Shown here: one piece after another, positions 51,245-59,248 of the stretch
Numbering within the stretch: position 1 is the first letter of the stretch
Layout: every line of letters starts with the position of its first letter
DNA from: Thalassotalea_H castellviae
GTDB lineage: Bacteria; Pseudomonadota; Gammaproteobacteria; Enterobacterales; Alteromonadaceae
Direction: 5' to 3'
Length of the DNA stretch: 64,000 nt
Assembly: GCF_031846185.1 (NCBI RefSeq)
Contig: NZ_JAVRIF010000007.1
Location: 1-64,000, forward strand
Notes under the pieces: generated by a model
Seen by the model: the letters and a program-made list of their open reading frames with translations, nothing else
What the model was told of the DNA's origin: nothing
Databases searched by the model: none
Program-made: the position numbers and the translations under genes

Positions 51245-51591
51245 ATTTTTTAACCTGTAAAAATAAAAGACCTGCGAATTTTAACTTCTCTGAGACAATA
51301 AACCTAGCCTTATATTTGAAATTTTTAGTAAAAACTGTGGTTAATTCTTGTGCTTTATGGTATAAAGTGCGCCGCTAAATTTAAGTTAGACAAATTTATA
51401 TTTTTTACTTTAAAGAAGTATTTATTTGGCTACTTAGGTTGAACGACTAACTGTGCCATATATTGGTACGTACTATAAATTCACATATACCTATAGAAGA
51501 TATATCGGGGTGCTCAAGTTTACTGTTTTAAAACAGTGCTATGGGTCGAATATATTGGGTGTATGAACGCTTAACCCCAAAGGAAAATATT
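51245..51591. promoter_or_regulatory. Promoter and 5' leader of rpsB
   Basis: A 347-base non-coding region. The -10 TATAAA at 51361 is followed by a GC-rich discriminator (GTGCGCCGC), the mark of stringently controlled ribosomal promoters; a convincing -35 is not seen. That gives an RNA leader of about 220 bases. It contains a perfect palindrome ACTGTTTTAAAACAGT at 51522-51537. The leader may act as the S2-binding feedback element known from gammaproteobacterial rpsB, but I cannot fold it here. Confidence 0.5.
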
Positions 51592-52320
51592 ATGCCAAAC
51601 GTTTCAATGCGCGACATGCTAAAAGCCGGTGTTCACTTCGGTCACAAAACTCGTTACTGGAATCCAAAAATGAAAACTTACATTTTTGGTGCTCGTGACA
51701 AAGTTCATATCATTAACTTAGAGCAAACTGTTCCAATGTTTAATGATGCTTTAGCCTTTTTATCAGGTGTTTCATCTAAAAAAGGTAAAGTTTTATTCGT
51801 AGGGACTAAACGTGCTGCTAGCGACGCAATCAAAGATGCTGCAATCAAATGTGATCAATTTTACGTTAATCACCGTTGGTTAGGTGGTATGTTGACTAAC
51901 TGGAAAACAGTTCGTCAATCAATCAAACGTTTAAAAGATCTAGAAGCTCAAAGCTCTGATGGTACTTTTGAAGCGCTTACTAAAAAAGAAGCGTTAATGC
52001 GTACACGTGAAATGGAAAAGCTTGACAAAAGTCTTGGTGGTATTAAAAACATGGGTGGTTTACCTGATGCTTTATTTATCATTGATGCTGATCACGAGCA
52101 CATTTCTATCAAAGAAGCTAACAACTTAGGTATTCCTGTAATATCTGTAGTTGATACAAACTCAAACCCAGATGGTGTTGATTACATCGTTCCTGGTAAT
52201 GATGATGCGATCCGTGCAATTACTTTATACACTGACTCTGCAGCAAATGCTGTTATTGAAGGTCGTGAAAAAGACATCGTTGTACAAGCTGAAAAAGACG
52301 GTTTTGTAGAAGCTGAATAA
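51592..52320 (+). CDS. rpsB: 30S ribosomal protein S2
   Basis: A 242-residue S2. MPNVSMRDMLKAGVHFGHKT at the start, YIFGARDKVHIINLEQT, HRWLGGMLTNWKT, and GIPVISVVDTNSNPDGVDYIVPGNDDA are family signatures. The frame runs open upstream to an ATG at 51541, but AAAGGA sits nine bases before ATG 51592 and that is the conserved start. First gene of the rpsB-tsf pair, with an RNA hairpin between them. Confidence 0.98.
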   Translation: MPNVSMRDMLKAGVHFGHKTRYWNPKMKTYIFGARDKVHIINLEQTVPMFNDALAFLSGVSSKKGKVLFVGTKRAASDAIKDAAIKCDQFYVNHRWLGGMLTNWKTVRQSIKRLKDLEAQSSDGTFEALTKKEALMRTREMEKLDKSLGGIKNMGGLPDALFIIDADHEHISIKEANNLGIPVISVVDTNSNPDGVDYIVPGNDDAIRAITLYTDSAANAVIEGREKDIVVQAEKDGFVEAE

Positions 52321-52359
52321 TTTCAGTTAATACTTAAAACATCGTTTTATTTTGCATTT

Positions 52360-52398
52360 GCCACCTAAGCAGGCGTTTTCGCTTTCTGCTTTCGTGGC
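52360..52398 (+). promoter_or_regulatory. Hairpin between rpsB and tsf
   Basis: GCCAC and GTGGC enclose GCAGGCG-TTTT-CGC and CTGC, an imperfect stem without a T run. It may slow transcription or protect the RNA, and so set the S2 to EF-Ts ratio. Structure by eye only. Confidence 0.4.
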
Positions 52399-52468
52399 AA
52401 CTTATTTAATACTTATGCCTAAACTTTTAAATGAAAGGTTAGGGGTAACAGATTTGAGGAATTAACTC

Positions 52469-53305
52469 ATGGCAATTACTGCTGCAATGGTTAAAGAACT
52501 TCGTGAACGCACAGCTGCGGGCATGATGGATTGTAAAAAAGCATTACAAGAAGCTAACGGCGATATGGAACTTGCGATTGAAAATATGCGTAAGTCTGGT
52601 CAAGCAAAAGCAGCTAAAAAAGCAGGTAACATCGCTGCTGAAGGTCAAATCATCATTAAAGATGGCGCTTTAGTAGAAGTTAACTGTCAAACTGACTTCG
52701 TAGCAAAAGATGACAACTTCTTAGCATTTGCTAACAAAGTTGCTGATGCTGCAGCTGCGTCTAAAGCGACTATTGAAGAGCTTCAAGCACAGTTCGAAGA
52801 AGAGCGTATTGCTTTAGTGACTAAAATTGGTGAAAACATCAATGTTCGTCGCGTAGCTTATGTTGAAGGTACTACTTTAGCTTCATATAAGCACGGTGCT
52901 ACTATTGGTGTTGTTGTTGCTGGTGAAGGTGATGCTGAGTCTCTTAAGCACATTGCAATGCACGTTGCTGCAAGCAAGCCAGAATTCTTAACACCAGATG
53001 ACGTTCCTGCTGATGTAGTTGCTAATGAAAAGCGTATCCAAATTGAAATGGCGATGAATGAAGGGAAACCTGCTGAAATCGCTGAAAAAATGGTTACTGG
53101 TCGTATGAAGAAATTTACAGGTGAAGTTTCTTTAACGGGTCAAGCTTTCATTATGGAACCTAAGCGTACTGTTGGTGATGTATTAAAAGAGAAAGGCGTA
53201 ACTGTTTCTAGCTTCGTTCGTTTAGAAGTTGGTGAAGGTATCGAGAAAAAAGAAGAAGATTTTGCGGCTGAAGTTGAAGCGCAAATTGCAGCGGCTAAAG
53301 CTTAA
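52469..53305 (+). CDS. tsf: Elongation factor Ts
   Basis: A 278-residue EF-Ts, the exchange factor that recycles GDP-bound EF-Tu. UBA-like N-domain (AAMVKELRERTAAGMMDCKKALQE), the TDFVAKDDNF motif that contacts EF-Tu, two core subdomains and a C-terminal module. GAGGAATTAACTC precedes the ATG. It is followed by one hairpin at 53366 and a second, stronger one at 53462. Confidence 0.98.
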   Translation: MAITAAMVKELRERTAAGMMDCKKALQEANGDMELAIENMRKSGQAKAAKKAGNIAAEGQIIIKDGALVEVNCQTDFVAKDDNFLAFANKVADAAAASKATIEELQAQFEEERIALVTKIGENINVRRVAYVEGTTLASYKHGATIGVVVAGEGDAESLKHIAMHVAASKPEFLTPDDVPADVVANEKRIQIEMAMNEGKPAEIAEKMVTGRMKKFTGEVSLTGQAFIMEPKRTVGDVLKEKGVTVSSFVRLEVGEGIEKKEEDFAAEVEAQIAAAKA

Positions 53306-53365
53306 GTTCTTCTGACTTGATTTGCGAGTAATATCAAAGGTATTGGATCGCTAATCTTGAATATA

Positions 53366-53392
53366 AAAACGTCTACATAGTAGGCGTTTTTT
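53366..53392 (+). terminator. Terminator after tsf
   Basis: AAAACG-CTAC pairs with GTAG-CGTTTT, including a G-T pair, followed by TTTTTT. It lies 60 bases after the tsf stop. Confidence 0.8.
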
Positions 53393-53461
53393 GTAGGTAA
53401 AGCATAATAAAAGTGAGTTTTTGCACTTTTGACTTTCGATAGTGCGATAAACGTATTAAAA

Positions 53462-53494
53462 TAGCCGCGGTTAATTTCGACCGCGGCTTTTTTA
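53462..53494 (+). terminator. Second strong terminator before pyrH
   Basis: AGCCGCGGT pairs with ACCGCGGCT around TAATTTCG, followed by TTTTTT. It is GC-rich and only 33 bases before the pyrH start codon. Together with the hairpin at 53366 it separates tsf from pyrH. Confidence 0.88.
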
Positions 53495-53498
53495 TATC

Positions 53499-53504
53499 TA
53501 TAAT
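53499..53504 (+). promoter_or_regulatory. Possible -10 element of pyrH
   Basis: A perfect TATAAT follows directly on the T run of the terminator at 53462-53494 and lies 22 bases before the pyrH ATG. The matching -35 position would fall inside the hairpin and is poor. The assignment is tentative. Confidence 0.4.
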
Positions 53505-53526
53505 TCAGATCAGGAATGTATACTCT

Positions 53527-54267
53527 ATGAGCATCAACCCAAAACCTACATATCGTCGAATTCTTTTAAAACTTAGTGGTGAAGCCCTGATGGGGGATGA
53601 AGGTTTCGGTATCGATCCGAAAATCTTAGACCGTATGGCTCAAGAAATTAAAGAGCTAATTGAAATGGGGATTCAAGTTGGTTTAGTCATTGGCGGTGGT
53701 AATTTATTTAGAGGTGCAGGGCTTGCTGAAGCAGGAATGAACCGAGTGGTTGGTGATCAAATGGGCATGTTAGCTACCGTGATGAATGGTTTAGCGATGC
53801 GTGATGCACTTCATCGTGCTTTTGTGAATGCTCGTTTAATGTCAGCCATTGATTTAGCCGGTGTTTGTGATAGATATAATTGGGCTGAAGGGATAAGTTT
53901 ATTAAAATCAGGTCGCGTTGTTATTTTCAGTGCGGGTACGGGTAACCCGTTTTTTACAACCGATTCAGCCGCATGTTTACGAGGCATAGAAATTGAAGCT
54001 GACGTTGTTTTAAAAGCAACGAAAGTTGACGGTATTTATTCAGCAGACCCTGTTAAAGACCCTAGCGCTGAATTATACAGTCACTTAACTTATCAAGAAG
54101 TATTAGAAAAAGAATTAAAAGTAATGGACTTAGCTGCCTTTACTCTAGCACGTGATCACAATATGCCGATCCGTGTATTTAATATGAATAAACCTGGTGC
54201 ATTAAAAGCCGTTATTATGGGCGAAGATGAAGGCACAATCATCGACCACGCTAAAAATTTAGATTAG
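53527..54267 (+). CDS. pyrH: UMP kinase
   Basis: A 246-residue bacterial UMP kinase of the amino-acid kinase fold: RILLKLSGEALMG, GLVIGGGNLFRG, NRVVGDQMGMLATVMNGL, GTGNPFFTTDSAA and KATKVDGIYSADP. It phosphorylates UMP to UDP; family members form hexamers controlled by GTP and UTP. Start of the pyrH-frr unit, with 34 bases to frr. Confidence 0.98.
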   Translation: MSINPKPTYRRILLKLSGEALMGDEGFGIDPKILDRMAQEIKELIEMGIQVGLVIGGGNLFRGAGLAEAGMNRVVGDQMGMLATVMNGLAMRDALHRAFVNARLMSAIDLAGVCDRYNWAEGISLLKSGRVVIFSAGTGNPFFTTDSAACLRGIEIEADVVLKATKVDGIYSADPVKDPSAELYSHLTYQEVLEKELKVMDLAAFTLARDHNMPIRVFNMNKPGALKAVIMGEDEGTIIDHAKNLD

Positions 54268-54301
54268 TATTTTTAAGTAATTAGTTTTAAGGATTATCAA
54301 A

Positions 54302-54859
54302 GTGTTAAATGAAATAAAACAAGATGCTCAAGAAAGAATGGGCAAAAGTATTGAAGCGTTTAAAACCAATTTAAATAAAGTAAGAACGGGTCGAGCGCAT
54401 GCGTCATTACTTGATAATATTACCATTGAATATTACGGCTCTGATACTCCGTTGAACCAAGTGGGCAATATTTCTATTCCTGATGCACGCACTATTGCTG
54501 TGACAGTGTTTGATAAATCAATGATCAGTGCGGTAGAAAAAGCCATTATGTCATCTGATTTAGGATTGAACCCTATGTCACAAGGCACACTAATTCGTAT
54601 TCCGTTACCTCCGTTAACTGAAGAGCGTCGTCGTGATTTAGTTAAAGTGGTTAAAGGTGAAGGTGAAAACAGTAAGATTGCCATCCGTAATATTCGCCGT
54701 GATGCGAATTCAGATGTAAAATCATTAAACAAAGAAAAAGAAATCAGTGATGATGAAATGCATCAAGTGGAAGATGAAATACAAAAAATTACTGATACTT
54801 ATATTAAACAAGTTGATGCTATTTTAGCGGATAAAGAAGCTGAATTGATGGAAATTTAA
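54302..54859 (+). CDS. frr: Ribosome recycling factor
   Basis: A 185-residue RRF with its two parts visible: the three-helix bundle (MLNEIKQDAQERMGKSIEAFKTNLNKVRTGRA and the long C-terminal helices) and the central beta domain (YYGSDTPLNQVGNISIPDAR). With EF-G it splits the post-termination ribosome. The start is GTG with AAGGA in front. A hairpin follows the gene. Confidence 0.97.
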   Translation: MLNEIKQDAQERMGKSIEAFKTNLNKVRTGRAHASLLDNITIEYYGSDTPLNQVGNISIPDARTIAVTVFDKSMISAVEKAIMSSDLGLNPMSQGTLIRIPLPPLTEERRRDLVKVVKGEGENSKIAIRNIRRDANSDVKSLNKEKEISDDEMHQVEDEIQKITDTYIKQVDAILADKEAELMEI

Positions 54860-54875
54860 TTCATCACATCAGTTG

Positions 54876-54914
54876 AAAACGTCGTATTTAATGTACATTA
54901 ATACGGCGTTTTTA
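54876..54914 (+). terminator. Terminator between frr and uppS
   Basis: AAAACG-CGTATT pairs with AATACG-CGTTTT across one T-G pair, with a TTTTTA end, 16 bases after the frr stop. It separates the translation genes from the envelope genes. Confidence 0.8.
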
Positions 54915-54949
54915 TTTAGCGATAGAAAAGTTTGATGAGTGGAGTTTGT

Positions 54950-55702
54950 GTGATCGAACAACAACGAGCAGAAAATAATCCAGCTATTCCAAAACATATT
55001 GCCATTATAATGGATGGTAATGGGCGCTGGGCACAACAGCGTGGCAAAACACGGGTAGTTGGACATAAAAACGGGGTTGAGTCGGTTAGAGCTGTGGTAT
55101 CTACGGCACGAAAGCAAGGTGTGAAAGCATTAACTCTTTTTGCATTTAGTAGTGAAAACTGGCAAAGACCAGAAAAAGAAGTCAGTGTATTAATGGATCT
55201 TTTTATGTATGTTTTAACGCGTGAAGTTAAGAAACTACATAAAAACAATATACGATTTCAAGTGATAGGCGATGTTAGTCGATTTTCAGATAAGTTGATT
55301 AATAAAATCAACGAAGCAGAAAAATTAACAAAAAACAACAATGATATGGTACTGTCTATCGCTGCTAACTATGGCGGCCGTTGGGATATTACCCATGCGG
55401 CTAAGCAACTCGCTCAAAAAGTAAGCGATGGCGAGTTGTCCGTTGACGATATTACTGAGCAATCATTTGATCAACAAACAAGTTTAGCGGGTTTACCTGA
55501 ACTTGATTTATTGATCAGAACTGGGGGCGATTATCGTATTAGTAACTTTTTACTTTGGCAAGCTGCCTATGCAGAGTTTTATTTTACCGAAGTATTATGG
55601 CCTGATTTCCAGGAAAAAGAGTTACTTAACGCTATGGCGTGTTTTGATCAGCGAGAAAGACGTTTTGGTCAAACAGGCGAACAAGTTAAACGTAGTGAAT
55701 AA
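54950..55702 (+). CDS. uppS: Undecaprenyl diphosphate synthase
   Basis: A 250-residue cis-prenyltransferase. IAIIMDGNGRWAQQRG holds the catalytic Asp, with FAFSSENWQRP, NYGGRWDI, DLLIRTGGDYRISNFLLWQ and DQRERRFG following. It builds the C55 lipid carrier of peptidoglycan and O-antigen synthesis by adding eight isoprene units to FPP. I use GTG 54950, with TGGAG five bases upstream. The frame extends to ATG 54935 and TTG 54932, which are possible. First gene of uppS-cdsA-dxr-rseP-bamA-skp. Confidence 0.96.
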   Translation: MIEQQRAENNPAIPKHIAIIMDGNGRWAQQRGKTRVVGHKNGVESVRAVVSTARKQGVKALTLFAFSSENWQRPEKEVSVLMDLFMYVLTREVKKLHKNNIRFQVIGDVSRFSDKLINKINEAEKLTKNNNDMVLSIAANYGGRWDITHAAKQLAQKVSDGELSVDDITEQSFDQQTSLAGLPELDLLIRTGGDYRISNFLLWQAAYAEFYFTEVLWPDFQEKELLNAMACFDQRERRFGQTGEQVKRSE

Positions 55703-55744
55703 AAAAATAAAATCTAAAAACTAAAATTTATAAAAGGGTTTCGT

Positions 55745-56611
55745 TTGTTAAAACAACGTATTATAACAGCATTATTATTAGCGCCATTGGCTATTGCAGC
55801 TATATTTTATATGTCGCTAGAATACTTTTCTATTTTCATTGCCGCCGTGATGGCTATTGGTGCATGGGAATGGGGTCCTTTAATGGGCTTTGAAAATAAA
55901 CGTCGTCGTATCGCCTTTGTGCTTACAACGATTATTCTAATTAAAGCCATTTGGTATTATTTCCCCTTAATGAGTTTATGGGATGCGCAAGCGGAACTAA
56001 ATTCAACTATTCAGGCAATTTTATGGGTTGCCGTCGCGTGGTGGTTATTATCAGCTGCTTTAACATTCTTATATCCTCGCTATAGTGCTTTTTGGTCAAG
56101 TCATCGTTCTATTCGCGGAGTCTTTGGTTGGTTAACGCTTGTTCCAACTTGGTTAGCGTTTGTCGTTTTAAGAGCGAATGATTATGAAGTAGATCCTTAT
56201 CAAGGCGCACAACTGATCATGTTTTTATTCCTAATGGTATGGAGTGCTGATGTTGGCGCTTATTTTGTCGGTAAATCTATTGGCAAACATAAGTTAATGC
56301 CTAATGTTAGTCCAGGTAAAACAATGGAAGGTTTTATTGGCGGGGTAATCTTTGCATGTATTTTAGTAGCCATTGCTGGCGCTAATTTGGGTTGGACACA
56401 GCAACAATTTATTTTAGTACTTGGTGTCACGGTTATCATCACTACTATTTCTGTTTTAGGGGATTTAAATGAAAGTATGTTTAAACGTCAAGCGGGTATA
56501 AAAGACAGTGGTACCATCTTACCCGGTCATGGTGGGATATTAGACCGAATTGACAGTTTAACCGCTACAGCTCCTATTTATGCGTTATGTTATGCATACC
56601 TGGGTTGGTAG
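55745..56611 (+). CDS. cdsA: Phosphatidate cytidylyltransferase
   Basis: A 288-residue membrane enzyme with about eight hydrophobic helices. The C-terminal signature SVLGDLNESMFKRQAGIKD...LPGHGGILDRIDSL is that of CdsA. It makes CDP-diacylglycerol from CTP and phosphatidic acid, the branch point of phospholipid synthesis. The start is TTG with GGG a few bases upstream; twelve bases separate it from dxr. Confidence 0.96.
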   Translation: MLKQRIITALLLAPLAIAAIFYMSLEYFSIFIAAVMAIGAWEWGPLMGFENKRRRIAFVLTTIILIKAIWYYFPLMSLWDAQAELNSTIQAILWVAVAWWLLSAALTFLYPRYSAFWSSHRSIRGVFGWLTLVPTWLAFVVLRANDYEVDPYQGAQLIMFLFLMVWSADVGAYFVGKSIGKHKLMPNVSPGKTMEGFIGGVIFACILVAIAGANLGWTQQQFILVLGVTVIITTISVLGDLNESMFKRQAGIKDSGTILPGHGGILDRIDSLTATAPIYALCYAYLGW

Positions 56612-56623
56612 GTTATTTTATTC

Positions 56624-57859
56624 ATGACAAAGCGTAAACTCTGTATATTAGGCTCAACGGGCTCTATTGGTGTTAATACCTTAGATGTTGTCAGGCTTCA
56701 CCCTGAAAAATTTTCCATTTATTCTTTGTCCGCCAATAAAAATGTTGAGCAGTTATTAGCTCAATGCCGTGAATTTAGTCCAAGCGTTGTGGTGATGGTT
56801 TGTCAAGAATCCGCAAAACTACTTACTCAAAAGTTATCCGCTTTAGGGCTCGATAGAATTCAAGTACTCTCAGGTATCGATGCTTTAACTACGATTGCTC
56901 AATCAGATCAGATAGATACGGTCATGGCCGCTATTGTTGGAGCATCGGGATTAATGCCAACATTAGCCGCTGTGAAAAAAGGTAAACGAGTTTTATTGGC
57001 TAATAAAGAAGCCTTAGTGACATCTGGGCAAATATTTATTGATGCCGTTAAAGTCTCTGGCGCTGAGTTATTGCCTATCGACAGTGAACACAATGCTATT
57101 TTTCAAAGTTTGCCAAGTATGGCGCAGCAAAATGTCGGGACTTGTCAATTAAGTGAAAATGGCGTCAGTAAAATTTTACTGACCGGCTCAGGTGGACCTT
57201 TTAGAACGAAAGCTATTGATGAGTTAACAGCCGTTACGCCTGATCAAGCTTGTGCGCATCCCAATTGGGAAATGGGTAGAAAAATTTCGGTAGATTCAGC
57301 CACCATGATGAATAAAGGATTGGAGTTTATTGAAGCCAAATGGCTTTTTAATGTTGAAGCTGACGATATTCAAGTTGTGCTTCATCCCCAAAGTACTATC
57401 CATTCAATGGTTCAATATAAAGATGGTTCGGTTATCGCACAAATGGGTAATCCTGATATGCGAACACCCATAGCGCATGCATTAGCATTTCCTGAGCGTA
57501 TTGAAGCGGGAGTTGAGCCATTAGACTTTTTTAATACACCTTCCTTCGATTTTGAACAACCTGATTTTGAACGCTACCCTAATTTAAAACTTGCTATAGA
57601 AGCGTGTAAGCAAGGACAAGGTGCTTGTACGGCTTTAAATGCTGCAAATGAAATAGCCGTTGATGCCTTTTTGAACAATCAGATAAAATTTACTGATATT
57701 TATAAAATAAATGAAACTTCTGTGAAAAAATTTGTCTCAGAAAGGATAGTAAATATTGATGAAGTACTTTCTTTAGATATGTCAGCCAGAGAATATGCTC
57801 AAGAAATTGTCAAACAATTAACGGGTAAAAATCGTTTAAATGAAGATAAGGTAATATAG
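56624..57859 (+). CDS. dxr: 1-deoxy-D-xylulose-5-phosphate reductoisomerase
   Basis: A 411-residue DXR/IspC. NADPH-binding LGSTGSIGVNTLDVV, ANKEALVTSG, PIDSEHNAIFQ (metal-binding Asp and Glu), GSGGPFR, NWEMGRKISVDSATMMNKGLE and HPQSTIHSMVQYKDGS. It makes 2-C-methylerythritol 4-phosphate, the committed step to isoprenoids, and supplies the substrate line of UppS three genes upstream. Slightly longer than the usual ~398 residues, at the C-terminus. Confidence 0.98.
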   Translation: MTKRKLCILGSTGSIGVNTLDVVRLHPEKFSIYSLSANKNVEQLLAQCREFSPSVVVMVCQESAKLLTQKLSALGLDRIQVLSGIDALTTIAQSDQIDTVMAAIVGASGLMPTLAAVKKGKRVLLANKEALVTSGQIFIDAVKVSGAELLPIDSEHNAIFQSLPSMAQQNVGTCQLSENGVSKILLTGSGGPFRTKAIDELTAVTPDQACAHPNWEMGRKISVDSATMMNKGLEFIEAKWLFNVEADDIQVVLHPQSTIHSMVQYKDGSVIAQMGNPDMRTPIAHALAFPERIEAGVEPLDFFNTPSFDFEQPDFERYPNLKLAIEACKQGQGACTALNAANEIAVDAFLNNQIKFTDIYKINETSVKKFVSERIVNIDEVLSLDMSAREYAQEIVKQLTGKNRLNEDKVI

Positions 57860-57863
57860 TTTA

Positions 57864-59219
57864 GTGATTGATTTTATTTGGAATTTATCTTCATTTATTA
57901 TTGCATTAGGTATTTTAATAACCGTGCATGAATACGGCCATTTTTGGGTGGCTAGAAGAAATAAAGTTAAAGTTGAACGTTTCTCTATCGGTTTTGGTAA
58001 AGCTATTTGGCGCAAAACAGATAAACAAGGGACAGAATATGTGGTTGCGCTTATTCCCTTAGGTGGCTACGTTAAAATGCTTGATGAGCGAGTTGATGAA
58101 GTTGCTCCCCAAGATAAAGATAAAACTTTTAACAGTAAAACAGTTTATCAGCGTATTGCGATAGTGGCTGCGGGCCCTTTAGCAAACTTTGTTTTTGCAA
58201 TTTTTGCTTTTTACTTAATGTTTCTATTAGGTATGCCTAGCGTAAAGCCCATTGTTGGAGAAGTAACACCACAATCGATCGCTGCGAAAGGACAAATCAC
58301 GAGTCAAAGTGAAATTGTCGAGATAGCAGGACAAGCCACACGAGATTGGCAAGATGTGAATTTAGCCTTAGTAGCGAATATTGGCGAACCTCGTTTAGTG
58401 ATTAAAACGGTAAACAAAGACAGCGCATCAGCGGTAAGTCACCAACTAGATACCCGTGATTGGCAGTTTTCACCAGAAAAAACTTCCGCTATTGAAAGTA
58501 TTGGTTTAATGCCATTTAGACCAAAAGTTCATAATGAAATTGTGGTTATTGCTAAAGATAGTCCAGCAGAACGGGCGGGATTAAAAATCGGTGATCAGCC
58601 AATATCGGTTAATGGAATTGCGGTAAACAACCAATGGCAAATTTTTTCTGAACAAATTAAACAATTCCCTAACCAAGAAATTGTGATTGAAGTTAAACGT
58701 GAAGGTCGTATTGAACAATTGACTGCGATTCCAGATAGCATTGAAAGAAATGAGCAGTTGATAGGTTATTTAGGCTTAGCGTCAAAGTCTGATCCATACC
58801 CAAAAGAATATCAATTTGAATTATCTTATGGGCCTATTGATGCCATCAGTCAGAGTTTAGATAAAACATGGCAGCTGATTGTCTTGAGTTTTAAGATGAT
58901 TGGTAAATTAATCACTGGCGATGTTTCAGTTAAAAATTTAAGTGGCCCGATTTCAATCGCACAAGGTGCTGGTGATCATGCGGGTTATGGATTGGTATAT
59001 TTTTTAGGCTTTTTAGCCTTAATAAGTATTAATTTAGGGATAATAAACCTTTTACCTGTGCCAGTACTTGATGGCGGGCATTTAGTTTATTACGTTATAG
59101 AGCTTTTTACCGGTAGACCAGTGCCAGAAAAAATTCAAGAAATTGGATTTAAATTTGGTACACTAGCGTTATTAGGGTTAATGAGTATCGCATTGTTTAA
59201 CGATTTATCGCGATTATAA
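57864..59219 (+). CDS. rseP: Site-2 metalloprotease RseP
   Basis: A 451-residue membrane protease. HEYGH at 22-26 binds zinc, and LLPVPVLDGGHL near the C-terminus gives the third ligand. Two PDZ domains lie in the periplasm between helices 2 and 3 (about 115-300; GEVTPQSIAAKG and DSPAERAGLKIGDQPISVNG). It cleaves RseA inside the membrane after DegS, to free sigma-E, and clears signal peptides. The start is GTG, four bases after the dxr stop. Confidence 0.97.
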   Translation: MIDFIWNLSSFIIALGILITVHEYGHFWVARRNKVKVERFSIGFGKAIWRKTDKQGTEYVVALIPLGGYVKMLDERVDEVAPQDKDKTFNSKTVYQRIAIVAAGPLANFVFAIFAFYLMFLLGMPSVKPIVGEVTPQSIAAKGQITSQSEIVEIAGQATRDWQDVNLALVANIGEPRLVIKTVNKDSASAVSHQLDTRDWQFSPEKTSAIESIGLMPFRPKVHNEIVVIAKDSPAERAGLKIGDQPISVNGIAVNNQWQIFSEQIKQFPNQEIVIEVKREGRIEQLTAIPDSIERNEQLIGYLGLASKSDPYPKEYQFELSYGPIDAISQSLDKTWQLIVLSFKMIGKLITGDVSVKNLSGPISIAQGAGDHAGYGLVYFLGFLALISINLGIINLLPVPVLDGGHLVYYVIELFTGRPVPEKIQEIGFKFGTLALLGLMSIALFNDLSRL

Positions 59220-59248
59220 ATAAGAAGAAGTAGTTAAGTTTATATTTT

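Noticed and set aside
51541..51591. N-terminal extension of S2 from ATG 51541
   Set aside because: The extra 17 residues are not part of S2 proteins, and the ribosome site AAAGGA is placed for ATG 51592.
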